This document shows positions 14,111 to 25,555 of a stretch of DNA of 64,000 nucleotides, piece after piece. Numbering within the stretch: position 1 is the first letter of the stretch; the number at the start of each line of letters is the position of its first letter. The notes beneath the pieces were generated by a model. That model saw only the letters and a program-made list of their open reading frames with translations. It was not told where the DNA came from and made no database searches. Source of the DNA: Amblyornis subalaris (Eukaryota > Chordata > Aves > Passeriformes > Ptilonorhynchidae); the NCBI GenBank assembly GCA_018881555.1, contig JACAXG010000069.1, positions 496,001 through 560,000 on the forward strand, read 5' to 3'. Both the position numbers and the translations under genes were made by a program.

Positions 14111-14192
14111 GCTTTCATTCTCTGCTATTCCACTTCAGAGCAGTAGGCCCAGCTCTCATTCCCTGCTATTCCAATTCAGAGCAGTAGGCAGG
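14111..14192. repeat. 41-bp tandem duplication
   Basis: Two adjacent 41-bp copies (14111-14151 and 14152-14192) differ at a handful of positions. The shared core is GCTATTCCA followed by TTCAGAGCAGTAGGC. Confidence 0.9.
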
Positions 14193-16747
14193 CATTTAAC
14201 AGAGTATCCAGGGAAAACAGAGAAGGAGTCACTCTGTGAATCAGACTGGATAGCTGTACAAGGCAATACAGAGTCATGAAATGATCCTGCTCTGACTGTC
14301 CCACCAAACAAACTCTAAAGTAACTATTTTTGCATTCATTAGTATTTTGTTCCAACCTAGCAGTATTCTAGTAATTTTTGCCTCACCTACTACCAACTTT
14401 ATAGAACAAATTTGTTTCTTAGCTTAGCAAGGACTGGACTCCTTTTGCTCTATATAAAAGAAACAACAAATCAAATTTACACATGAAACAGCACAAGTTT
14501 TCAGGTTCTACTTTATAAAATCACCCTAGAGAGCTCCTGTTTTCAGGGGAGATATTTTAGGTAGTGTGTGTATAGGCACTAGTATACCATTATTAAGACA
14601 AAACCTGCAGGATCTTGCTGCATGACAGAAGCTCTGTTTTGTTTTGCTCTGTCTTGCTTTATTAGATTCTATTATTTATAATGTGATTCACACTTCAGTC
14701 TGAACCTGTGCAGACTAAAAAATGTGTTATTGCATACAATTATTATTGCCCATATTGTGTACAGACTATGAGCGTTCCACATGGGGATGTAAGGGGTAAA
14801 AAACCCACTTCATTATCCTTACATAGAGAACATAAAAGCCAGCCTTCATCTGCTGAGTGGAAGATCTGCTTTCTTACCTGCTCTCTTGGGCTTGCACATC
14901 CATTAAGTAGTCATTGGATAAAATACAGAAGCAGTCCTGCGAGCAGAGCTGTGGTCCCTTACCTCACAAATGAGTGCCCTATTCACAGGGCTAGAGAATC
15001 ACACTCTTGTGAGCTCTTTCTGGCTGAATAAATCTTGAATTCCTTCTGCACAGTGGCACATCTTAAGCAGAAGGGGTATATCTGCGTTGCCTCCCCAGGC
15101 AGCTTGTATTCTGATAGCTTCTATAGAAATGCCAAGTACAGCAAGGGGGTGGGATTGAATCTGTGTGTCTAGCTGGTTTTGTGTGGGGTGGGGGGGAGGG
15201 AGGTTTATTTCTTTTTGTTCTTTTGAAAATATTAACTTGATCCACTGAGCTGCAAAATCAGCTTTTGCCTTGGTTGTACTTTAGATCTAGATGTCTGACA
15301 CAACAATACTTTAAAAAGATGCAAATCATGTTAGGGAGTGTTAGGCTCCATCTCTAAAGGTGGACACAAACTTGAGCCTCTCTAAGGGAAAGGTGGATGG
15401 CTGGGAAACTTCAAAGTCACAGAGTAGTTTATGAGACTCAAACACCTCCAGAGACAGAGAGCAACTGAGAATAGAGTCATAGTTTGTGACCTCAGTGTCT
15501 AAATTCTGTCTTAGTCTTGCTTACTTTAAATCCTTTGCTAGATTTGGCCCTAATGCAGTGTGCACTTTCTTAAGGACCACTATGATTTTGTAGTAGAAGT
15601 ATAGCAAATTGACAGACACGTAAAGCAATATTCCCTCCAGATGAAAATAGGTAGTTGGAAATATTGCTTCTTATTAAATCTGAAACCCAATTATAATTTT
15701 TATCTATAGCCTTCCATAGAAATATAATGACCAAGATAAAATGAATCACATTCTGCTATTCTTAAATATACCACAAAATCTTATCTACATGTTAGAAAAA
15801 TCTGCCTGATGTATAAATACACTCAGAAGCAATAGAATCAAATTGATTAATGATTGTGATTAATATCAGATATGGTATATCATAGGAATTGCAGATTTGA
15901 GTGAAAAAGTATGTGGTTTGACAGAGATGTCTCTGAGACAAAAATTGAGAACGTTAGAAATGGATTATCGTCTGAAAAGTGCAAAAATATTGGAGTAGAA
16001 TATGAATCAATATTAATTAGTTCTTACAATTATATGGGAAAAAAGCTAATGTTGTCACAGACAGAAATTGTTAGCAAATTCTTAGCAATTATTTTTTAAC
16101 CAAATGGTTAGAGTAAATATCAGAAGATAACTCAAAATTAATTATTTTGTGATATTATATTTTCACCATAATAGTAATTTACAACTTTCTCACACTTTTT
16201 TAATGCCATTTAACTGAATAGTTAAGAAAAGATCTTTTCAGTAGTATCTTGCTCGGATTCCATTAGCACTTTTAAGAACTCTAAAAAAATTATGCAGTTT
16301 ATTTGTGCACATGAAGGCACATTATGAAGAGTTATATACTCTGGCACTTTGTGAAATAGGCATTTCTATCAGGAGAACTTGCAGAAAGGTGCAAGTCAGG
16401 TTGGGAAAAACAATTGTTGCCACCTTCAACACTGCAAGATCCTACTTGAGATAATATTGTTTTCTTAAACCAAGTTTTCTCTTTCATTGACCTGCACTAA
16501 AAAGGTATTTTATTTCTATCAGATCGGATTATTATAAATACTAATATTATTAGTATGCTAATTTCAAGACTCATCTTCTATATGTTTACCCATTTGGCAG
16601 GCAGGATATGTTTCCAGTCAAGCATAGACTTGCACCTGACTAAAATACCAAATGGATCAATCTAATGTTCTGGGAAACTCACATTTCTACATAAAAATTG
16701 ATATTCTTTTACATAGCTAAATCACTTCTTCATGCTTCAAACCTAAA
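14193..16747. other. Unique DNA, no gene seen
   Basis: A 107-codon plus-strand frame (14708-15031) has no recognisable domain. It ends beside an AATAAA at about 15029, which hints at a possible transcript end or old LTR, but nothing else supports one. A G-rich run lies at 15185-15203. The remainder is AT-rich without recognised repeats. Confidence 0.35.
15185..15203 (+). other. G-rich run, possible G-quadruplex
   Basis: The plus strand has runs GGGG, a run of seven G, GGG and GG separated by single bases. This is enough for a short-loop G-quadruplex in principle. No gene context is visible. Confidence 0.4.
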
Positions 16748-17576
16748 GGACAGGACGCCATCCAGAGGGACCTGGACAAGCTTGAGAACTGGGCCCACAG
16801 CAATCTCATGACGTTTAACAAGACCAAGTGCAAGGTGCTGCACCTGGCTTGTGGCAATCCTTGGTGTCAGCACAGGCTGGAGATGAACAGATCAAGAGTA
16901 GCCCTGCCCAGAAGGACTTGGGGATGCTGGTGGGTGAGAAGCTGGACAGGACCCAGCCATGTGCGCTCACAGTCCAGAAAGCCAAATGTGTCTTGGGCTG
17001 CATCCAAAGCAGCGTGGCCAGCAGGGAGAGGGAGGGGATTCTGTCCCTCTGCTGTGCCCTCGTGACACCTGCATCCAGCTCTGGGGATCCCAGGAAAGGA
17101 AGGACATGGACCTGTTGCAGTGAATCCAGAGGAGAGACACCAAAATGATTAGAGGGTTGAAGCATCTCTCCTGTGAGGAAAGGCTGAGAGAGTTGGGCTT
17201 GCTCAGCCTGGAAAAGTGAATAATGACCCCAGGATGACCTCATTGCAGCCTTCCTGTACCTGAAGGGAGCCTGCAAGAAAGATGGAGAGGGACTTGTTAC
17301 AAAAGCATGTAGGGTCAGGACAAACCAACTGAAAGAGAGTAGGTTTAGATTAGATATTAGGAAGAAATTCTTTACTGTGGGGGCGGTGAGGCACTGGCAC
17401 AGGTTGCCTGGAGAAATGATGGATGCCACAACCCTGGAAGTGTTCAAGGCCAGGTTGGATAGAACTCTGGGCAACGTGGTCTAGTGAAAGGTGTCCCTGT
17501 CCATGTAAGGGGGATTGAAACTAGGTGATCTATAAGGTCTCTTCCAATCCAGGCTATTCTATGATTCTGTGATATG
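16748..17576 (+). mobile_element. CR1 LINE 3' fragment (copy A)
   Basis: A 5'-truncated CR1 non-LTR retrotransposon. It starts in the last part of the reverse-transcriptase frame (the segment reading GACCTGGACAAGCTTGAGAA). It then runs through the 3' UTR landmarks GTACCTGAAGGG, AGATTAGATATTAGGAAGAA, AGGCACTGG and GTTCAAGGCCAGGTTGGAT, and ends in the tail CTATTCTATGATTCTGTGAT. Most CR1 copies are 5' truncated like this because reverse transcription starts at the 3' end. The 219-codon minus-strand frame (16815-17474) is only the antisense of this element. Positions 16941-17535 are almost identical to copy B at 24808-25402, which lies in the opposite orientation. Confidence 0.95.
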
Positions 17577-18514
17577 ACTCCATACCGAGAAACTTCAGGA
17601 ATGATAGCGGCAGAGCTGTTCTCCTCATAACACTACTATTGGTGCATGGATACTTCTGATGAAATTCTAGTAGGTCTTACTGAAGCGAAAATGATACCTT
17701 GATTGTAAGATTGCAGAGAAAACTCTTGAAAATTTTAGGTAATAAAATCTCTATGACCTCTGCCCCTCGCATTTACCCTGTAAGTAAAAGAGATTTATTC
17801 TTATAAAACAAAGGGCAAAAAATGTTTTCTGATACTATGAAAAAATACATACTTTTACAGTATCTGCTTAAGTGTTTGGTTGTGTCCCTCTACTGGTACA
17901 ATAAAAAACAGCTTGTTGTTATCAGTCTACATAGTTCTCCTTTCATTTCTCTGATTCTTCCTTCTGTCTTACGAGAAATTTCAGGTTTTAGAAAAACCTA
18001 AAGGCAAATGTTTACATCATGGGAAACAGGTATTTAACCAAAATATCCCTTCATACACTGATTCCAAGAATTTATGTAGAGGTAAAGCATATTAAAATAA
18101 TAAAATAGATGAGGTTAAAAACCCTGAAATGTTCAAATATCATAGGAATCCAAGATACATATTCATCCAAGTGAAATGGACTGTCTTTAACTTGGGATCC
18201 TTTAAGTAATTAATGAGATCAAAACCATAATAATCCATAATTAAATACAGCAAGAAGTGAACAAAGCAAGCACTATTTCTCTGCATATTTCAGACTGGAT
18301 GGGAGTGCTGCTAGGAACAACCTAGATGAGTTCTGGCCTACATTCAGTCAGTTATGTCATGAGCTCGACAGAGAACAAATCTGATTCGTATTTGCTGTTC
18401 TTGCTTTGACCACATTAACTACAAGCATGAATAAGTTTGCAATGAATAGAAGACTTTCCCCCACACCAGGAGCTGGACTGGGTTTTGAAAAGAAAAAGAA
18501 ATTGCTTATCCCTT

Positions 18515-18537
18515 ATACTAAGCTTATAGCTTAGTAT
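18515..18537. repeat. Short inverted repeat
   Basis: Ten-bp perfect arms (ATACTAAGCT and AGCTTAGTAT) around a 3-nt centre. Could be chance. Confidence 0.7.
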
Positions 18538-20859
18538 TATCTTGCTGCTCCTACACGTTTCTATATTCTAGCAAAGGCTACAAAAAAATTCACTTGGATT
18601 TTAGAATTAAATTTCCTCCAAGAATAGCAGAAAAATTTATGTCAAGGATTGCTATGTCCTTCTGCTAGTCTGGGGCTCTTCTTTTAGGCCATAATGCCAC
18701 AAAGCAATTGGACAAGTTTATGCTTATGTGTGCCATTGGCCAGGACATCAGGACTCATTATTACAACATGCTGAAAAGACTTAACTTCTCTGCAACATCT
18801 CATCGAGTCACGTTCCCAAATTCTTACTTACATGTAGCCCAAATAAAGCGGGAATACAAAGGAACAACGCCTCATCTAAACCATTTTCCACTTCCTGCAG
18901 CTGGGTGAATGGACATGTTCTGTGTGTCCAAAAAGTTCGGGAGGGTCCCCGGCATAGATCACATGAAGATCTGACACTGTTTCCCAATGAACGCAAAAGA
19001 TATACACATAGTTTGTGTGCTGGATTGGTAAGAAGGAACTAGCAGCACAGAGAACACAGTGGTAAGCATAAGAAAACATTTTTATATAGACAGATGGTCT
19101 GTTAATCATTTAGTTAATCTATGTGCAGAATAGAAGAAATCTAGGGTAAAAGCAAAGATATTTTATTGCATGTTTACAAACATTTTCCTTCTGGCCAAAG
19201 CATGTCCAAGGGATACTATTTTGCAGATTCGGGATTTTTTTAAGTTCTGTTACTATACAGGATACGCAGTTGCCAGATTTAAAATGAATATACAGTTGGT
19301 TTGGAGTCTGTCAAGGATTCTGAAACCGTGCAAGCAGTTCTGCATTTTGACCAAAAACAAATTACAGAATAGGTACAAATTTTCATTCATGTTAACAATG
19401 TTGGCACTTTCACACAAAACAGGAAAATTTTAGGGAATTCAGTAATTTTAATTACAGATTTCCATAATGTTTGTGACAAATATATACTTAGAAAAAAAAA
19501 TTTCTATGATTTTAGAATAGGCTGGTGATTTATGTTTACAGTTCAGGTGGTTGTTAGTTTCCCTTAATGGTACAATATTTGACTAGTCTTTTGTGTACAG
19601 ATATAAACTTGTTTCATTATTATACCTTTCTATATAAGCAGTTGTCTTTCCATACAACCAAAATCTTGCCATGTCATGATGACCCAGTTCACTGAAGAAC
19701 CCTTTGCTGAAGATGGGAAACAAGGAAAAGGTTTGGCTTGCTCAGTAGAACAGCAACAATGACAACAGAGATACTAAGGAAGAAAATCAGAGAACATATT
19801 TTTCTATATGTAATGTAAGAGACATGGAATTTTCTTTCTCTTTTATTTTCTTTTGGTTCCCTTTGCCAATTAAGAAACAAAGATACATAAAACATTTCAT
19901 GTCCTTTAAATGGCAGAATTGCTTCTCCTAACTGAAGAAATTTTGAGGTCTTGTCATTATCAGAGAGATTTGAGCTGCTGTCACTCTATCATGGTATACA
20001 AGTGGAGAGCTTTATTGCAGAGGTAGTGCCCTAATGCAGAGCAAGTCTTGAGTCAGTAACAAATTCATATAATGTAGGCTGCATTTTAGTATCTGCTATT
20101 TACACCGCTGACTGCTGATCTCTGCAGACTGTGATTGATGTGTTGCTGATGCTGCTTTTCTGCCTGACAGTCATGCAAGGTAAAGACATCCCACTAAGGT
20201 ATAGAACAAAATTTGAGCAGAGAAATGACATTAAAGATGTGCTCATGAAATTTAGCCACCTGCAAAGTTTGTCTGTAGGCAGAAGTGAGTTTCTGAGTGT
20301 TGAGTAGACTCAGAATAATGCGTTTGACATGCTGACCTTTTCAACAAAGGTCAAATGCATAATCTGGGTAGCGCTGAGTGTTTCTCCCCACCTACCTCGC
20401 CTCTTCTCTCTCTAACTTGATTTTCTAGTAGGTATCTTATTTGAATGAATATTTCAAGAGGTTAAGACGGACAAAATTTGATGACCAGCACAGTTTTGAA
20501 AATGTTCTACAGTCTTACTTTAACCTGCTTTTTGAGCTTAACTGGAATTTGGACATCAAAAAACTTTGAAACCTTTTGATGCTTTTCCTTTCATAAAAAA
20601 TTTTGCAGAGATGACCAACTGTCTTTTTAGAAAGTATTTAGCTACCATAATACTTTAATGACATATTTAATTGGATCACAGCTTGAAGTGGGAGCAAACT
20701 GAGTTTGCCCTTTGCTTTAACGTACCTAGGAATCCTGATCTATATTCCTGATTGCTATTGAATTTTCTAGATTTCATTATAAAATCAATAACCGTTGCAC
20801 ATGGTAAAATAGTTTACAAGAGCTGCAACATATTGTGGACTTCTGAAAACATACTGAGC

Positions 20860-21290
20860 TCACTGAAGCCACCCAGGCAGCCAATTAGGAGAAAACATCT
20901 ATTAAGGAAAAACAGGGCAGTCCCATTGACTGCTATTGATTTTCTCAGCCCTGTGAAAAGACAATCAATTAGATAAAGAAGGCTAATGTTACAGCTGCAA
21001 TTTAATAACCCCTAAAGAAAGGAGGAGGGCTATTGATTCCTGACATGGAATGCGGAGCTTATTGAAATATACTGAACTTCACCTGTCTTATAATCAGGCC
21101 TCGAGGAAAGAAGGTCTTTTTGGGACTCAATGTAACTTGTGGCATAGAATCTCAACTATTAAACTGGCTTGGTGATGTCAGACCTAAGAGATGCAAATGA
21201 AACAAAAGTTTAGAGGAAACACAAGCCAGGGTTGAATACTAAATCACAGGAGCTATTGAGAGACACTGTTTTGGTGAAGGTTGTTTCTCT
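20860..21290. promoter_or_regulatory. Candidate conserved non-coding element
   Basis: A non-repeat stretch of balanced composition with an exact octamer ATGCAAAT (POU-factor site) at 21191-21198 and several ATTAG/TTAAT homeodomain-type cores (CCAATTAGG near 20880, CAATTAGAT near 20967). It has no long open frame. Motif content suggests an enhancer; this is inference without alignment. Confidence 0.2.
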
Positions 21291-22143
21291 TTTTCATACA
21301 GAAAGCACCAGAGTACCACCTGTCATTTTCAAAAGCAAAGTCAGTTTTGCCAACCACCCGTGAATGACAAATAAAGCTTTATATGAAACACAAGGGCATA
21401 TTATGTGCTATTGTGTGTTCTGCTAAGTGCTAATTTATCTGGCTTGTTCTCTTCAGCAAACACACGCACAGACACATGAAATAATCCATCTAATTATGTA
21501 GCTATTTAGGTGAAAAACAAAGCAAGGTGTTTTTGTCTGAAACAGAAGGTACATGATACAACAAAGGTTTCATCAAAACCTAACACAGTTAATGAAAATA
21601 AATGAAGTGCGGTAGCTGTAACAATTTTCGAACAAATAAACTTTTTCCAGTTTTATATTTAGGGTAGACCCAGCTGCCTTTCATAAATAGTTGAGTACTT
21701 TCTTTTATTTTTTGATAGTCCTTAATTGGAAATGGCTAATAGGCCTTGTGGCTTTCCACTATAAAATCTGGTTTAAAATACCTTATATAGATATTTTCTT
21801 TATGTTCTTTTTCTATTGCTTGTATTTGATCCTTTCTCCGTCATTATATATATGCCTCTTTTTTTACCAGTAGACAGCTGCTATTCACAATAATTGCCAG
21901 GGCAGTCAATTATACTTTAAATAGGCCCACTTGAGGGCAAATGAGCGTATGGTAGTCTAAATTGTGCTGGAGACATATTATACACAAAGAATGTCATTTC
22001 AAGCATCTGGAACATGACAAATATTATTTGGAAGCAGTGCAGTATCTATATAGTATGTGTACTTTATATCAGTATAGCAACGCCCAGTGAACTGTGTTTG
22101 CACGCTTTGTAATGCAGGTACTTCTCTTATCTGTCTGTCTATC

Positions 22144-22161
22144 TACAAATACGTATTTGTA
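22144..22161. repeat. Perfect 18-bp palindrome
   Basis: TACAAATACGTATTTGTA reads the same on both strands. By composition alone about one such site or fewer is expected in a window of this size, so chance is possible. Confidence 0.85.
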
Positions 22162-22754
22162 CACGAAGACACAAACATACACATGTATATAAAATACACA
22201 CAAATGGATGCCTAAGCTGTGTGGCAAACACCTGATTTCCTGAAATGCATGCCTATTTTTACAAACTGAGTGAGATCAAGTGATCCTCTGTAACAGGTTT
22301 TTTAAAATATTAACTTTGCCATAACACTATACAGTAATATGGAACTGGACATAAGGAATATACACGTATATTTGCCAAAGCAGTTAGTAATTTGTCTTCC
22401 TTGTGTGAGCATTATAAGCACTCTTCCCTTACTAAGGTGACAAAAAGGTTCTAGGAAGGTGAGCCAGACTAGAACAACCTTAAGATCAACATAGTTAAAG
22501 CTGCATATGAAAAGTGCAATGAAACTGAAGATAGCATTGTTTTCAGGATTATGTGAATAATAATAAACTAGCAAAAATCCCAAATATCAGCATAGAGCTT
22601 TAGGAAAAATGAAACAAATAACCTAAACCAACCAAAGCACATTTAGTTTCATTATTTTTATAAAGAAACAGCCTTAAATGATTGCAAATAAGCAAAATTT
22701 TCTAGTTAAGGAAATACAGAAATGAACTGGACTTAATTCCCATAGTGCCATTTT

Positions 22755-22788
22755 GTCCCTGCAATATGGCAATTTACATTGCAGGGAC
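22755..22788. repeat. Hairpin with 11-bp perfect stem
   Basis: The arms GTCCCTGCAAT (22755-22765) and ATTGCAGGGAC (22778-22788) pair perfectly around a 12-nt loop. The stem is GC-richer than its surroundings. The flanks do not extend the pairing, so a microRNA precursor is not supported. Confidence 0.8.
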
Positions 22789-24777
22789 TGATTCTGAGTG
22801 ATGCTGAGCATTTCCTGTTGGTTCCCTCGAGAGCTCTGGTTATTGAGCATCTTTTAAGATCAGGATGAGCATAATGGCCCAATTCCACAGGAAGAAGTAA
22901 TAAACCCCATCACTGCATGGATGCAATCATACAGATAAGATGCATCATACTATATCCATTCTGAAAAGGAAGAATGCACAAAATTTGCCTAAAAATTTGT
23001 TCTGGAGGTGTGCCATTATTGATAACTAAAACTGTAGCTCAAAATAGCCTTTTATTTTTAATTTATAAAAAAAAATAGCACAGTACGGGAGTCACAGTCA
23101 GAAAGAGCATCAAACAATATACACAAGCTTGCAGATGTAATTTTAGAAAATGGACTAAAAAAATGGTAGGATTAGGAAGAGAGGTTCATTAGCAAATCAG
23201 AACAGTGTAAAAGGCAATTAAAAGCTGAAAAAATAGTGAATTTAGCAGCATACACAAGAAAAAGTATATGTTTGCAAGGAACATGCTCAACTGACTTGCT
23301 TTCTTGCAGACTTAATTAAAATGAGTTGGCGTTATCAAAGGATCATACTCAAAACCAGTGTGTTTAATTTGCCTTTAAATCTTTCTACAAACCTCAAGGT
23401 CTCTAAATCGTTGGTCATTTTACAAATGAAAAAATGGTCAATAGCAAAATTTTTCAAATTAAGGGTGCATTCCTTCATGATTCAATTGTATTTCCCGCAC
23501 AGCAACGGCAAGATAGGCTTGACGGTTTGTGTCCAAAATCCAGTTTTGAGAAATTCTCCACTCAGTCATTACTTGGTTCTGCAAGCCCAAATTCAGTGGA
23601 CATCCCAGATTTGAAGGTCTGGCTCTCCTTCCAGCACTACACTTTTGATAGGACCAAAGAGTTCATCATCATCCTCTTTTCTGTGACATGAACTTATCTG
23701 GAGAACCAAATAATAGCAGTTTTGTTTGGAAGCTTGTTCGCCACCTGCCTTCTTGTATTTATAGCTCTGCATACAAACATTCAGAATTTAGCAGGCCAGA
23801 AAGTCAACTAGTGAGTGTTGCACTTTAAACCAGAGGGTTTTGGTATGGGAAGAGGAAGACCTTACCTCTGATCCCTGCCCTCAGACTCTCTTGTGTATTT
23901 TAAGTGACATAGCCACTGAGGAAAAACAACCACCCACAAAAACCATAAATGGAAGTAGAATTTTACCCCAGGAGACCACCATGTTTACATGAATGCCATA
24001 GTGACTAGGCAATGGGAGACTGTTTACTTGTACACCCACTTCTCTCCCAGAGTTTGTGCACAGCTGAAACTGGAAAGGTAATTGTAGGAGTAAAAATCTT
24101 TATTTCAGAAAAAATAGAGTTATTTTTCAGTCTCACTGTAAATAGTTAATAAGACAAATAACTAAGTGCATTCGTTGTTCTTTCACTGCTGAATAAAACC
24201 TAGGCGAAATGTGTCTTGAGAAAAATCTCTGAGCAGAAAGAGATAAAAGTATTAGGATGTCTGTATGTCACAGTCAATTAGAAGGTTACCTTCTTATCAT
24301 TACTGCTTATCATAACTGAAGGAAATAGGCCCTCCTGATTGGCAGAAATTAGTTAAACCAGCTTAGACTAGATTCAAGTGCCATCTGTTCACTGCTCTAG
24401 AGACATGAATTACAAAGTCTGTATTAATGACTAGAGAGAAGGTAACTAAAAGGTTCAACGTGTTTCTCTTTTAATGGAAAGGTTCATTTCTAAATTTTAA
24501 AAGGGCTATTCTGTTCATAATGTCTTCTGGTCTTTATAATTCTTCCTCTTTATGTCATGTTTTTTCTTTACATTATCAACAAATGGAGTCAGTAAGCATA
24601 AAAATGATGGTGTAGGAATTCTTCAGTTGCTAAAGAAGTGCCCCCTTTAGGTTGTGGGTGGATCAGTATAGCCCATGAGAGCCTCAAAGTCTGGAGGCTT
24701 GCTAATCTCATGGAGAGACATATTTCTAGAAGCTGACCAATCTCCAACATACCAACGAGTAGGATAGAACTGGAATC

Positions 24778-25555
24778 ATAGAATCACAGTATGGGTTGGA
24801 AGGGACTTTATAGATCACCTAGTTTCAATCCCCCTTACATGGACAGGGACACCTTTCACTAGACCACGTTGCCCAGAGTTCTATCCAACCTGGCCTTGAA
24901 CACTTCCAGGGTTGTGGCATCCATCATTTCTCCAGGCAACCTGTGCCAGTGCCTCACCGCCCCCACAGTAAAGAATTTCTTCCTAATATCTAATCTAAAC
25001 CTACTCTCTTTCAGTTGGTTTGTCCTGACCCTACATGCTTTTGTAACAAGTCCCTCTCCATCTTTCTTGCAGGCTCCCTTCAGGTACAGGAAGGCTGCAA
25101 TGAGGTCATCCTGGGGTCATTATTCACTTTTCCAGGCTGAGCAAGCCCAACTCTCTCAGCCTTTCCTCACAGGAGAGATGCTTCAACCCTCTAATCATTT
25201 TGGTGTCTCTCCTCTGGATTCACTGCAACAGGTCCATGTCCTTCCTTTCCTGAGATCCCCAGAGCTGGATGCAGGTGTCATGAGGGCACAGCAGAGGGAC
25301 AGAATCCCCTCCCTCTCCCTGCTGGCCACGCTGCTTTGGATGCAGCCCAAGACACATTTGGCTTTCTGGACTGTGAGCGCACATGGCTGGGTCCTGTCCA
25401 GCCTCTCACCCACCAGCACCCCCAAGTCTTTCTGGGCAGGGCTACTCTCGGTCTGTTCATCCCCCAGTCAGGATTTTCCCTAACGCAGGTGCAGCACCTT
25501 GCACTTGGTCTTGTTAAACCTCATAAGATTCCCTTGGGCCCAAATACCTTGTCAA
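24778..25555 (-). mobile_element. CR1 LINE 3' fragment (copy B)
   Basis: A second 5'-truncated CR1 copy in the opposite orientation to copy A. Read on the minus strand, it begins near the end of the reverse-transcriptase frame and ends with the reversed tail AATCATAGAATCACAG at 24778-24793. The 204-codon plus-strand frame (24869-25483) is antisense of the element and not a gene. Compared with copy A, 24808-25402 shows differences only at 25253 and 25281, whereas both outer parts differ more. Just past 25403 there are about five substitutions in 50 bp. A length difference with unalignable bases follows near 25460-25490. Confidence 0.95.

Larger units (their letters stand above)
17577..24777. 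other. 7.2-kb unique interval between inverted CR1 copies
   Basis: AT-rich DNA without recognised transposons or exons; frames stay below 100 codons. Small symmetric sequences occur at 18515-18537, 22144-22161 and 22755-22788, and a candidate conserved element at about 20860-21290. The interval is flanked by the inverted CR1 pair and could be inverted by recombination between them. Confidence 0.5.

Noticed and set aside
14708..15031. 107-codon frame ending near an AATAAA
   Set aside because: No domain and no promoter or splice context; AATAAA is common in AT-rich DNA.
16815..17474. 219-codon open frame on the minus strand
   Set aside because: It is antisense of CR1 copy A and reappears almost unchanged in copy B; the DNA similarity is explained by the transposon.
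24869..25483. 204-codon open frame on the plus strand
   Set aside because: Antisense of CR1 copy B, not a gene.
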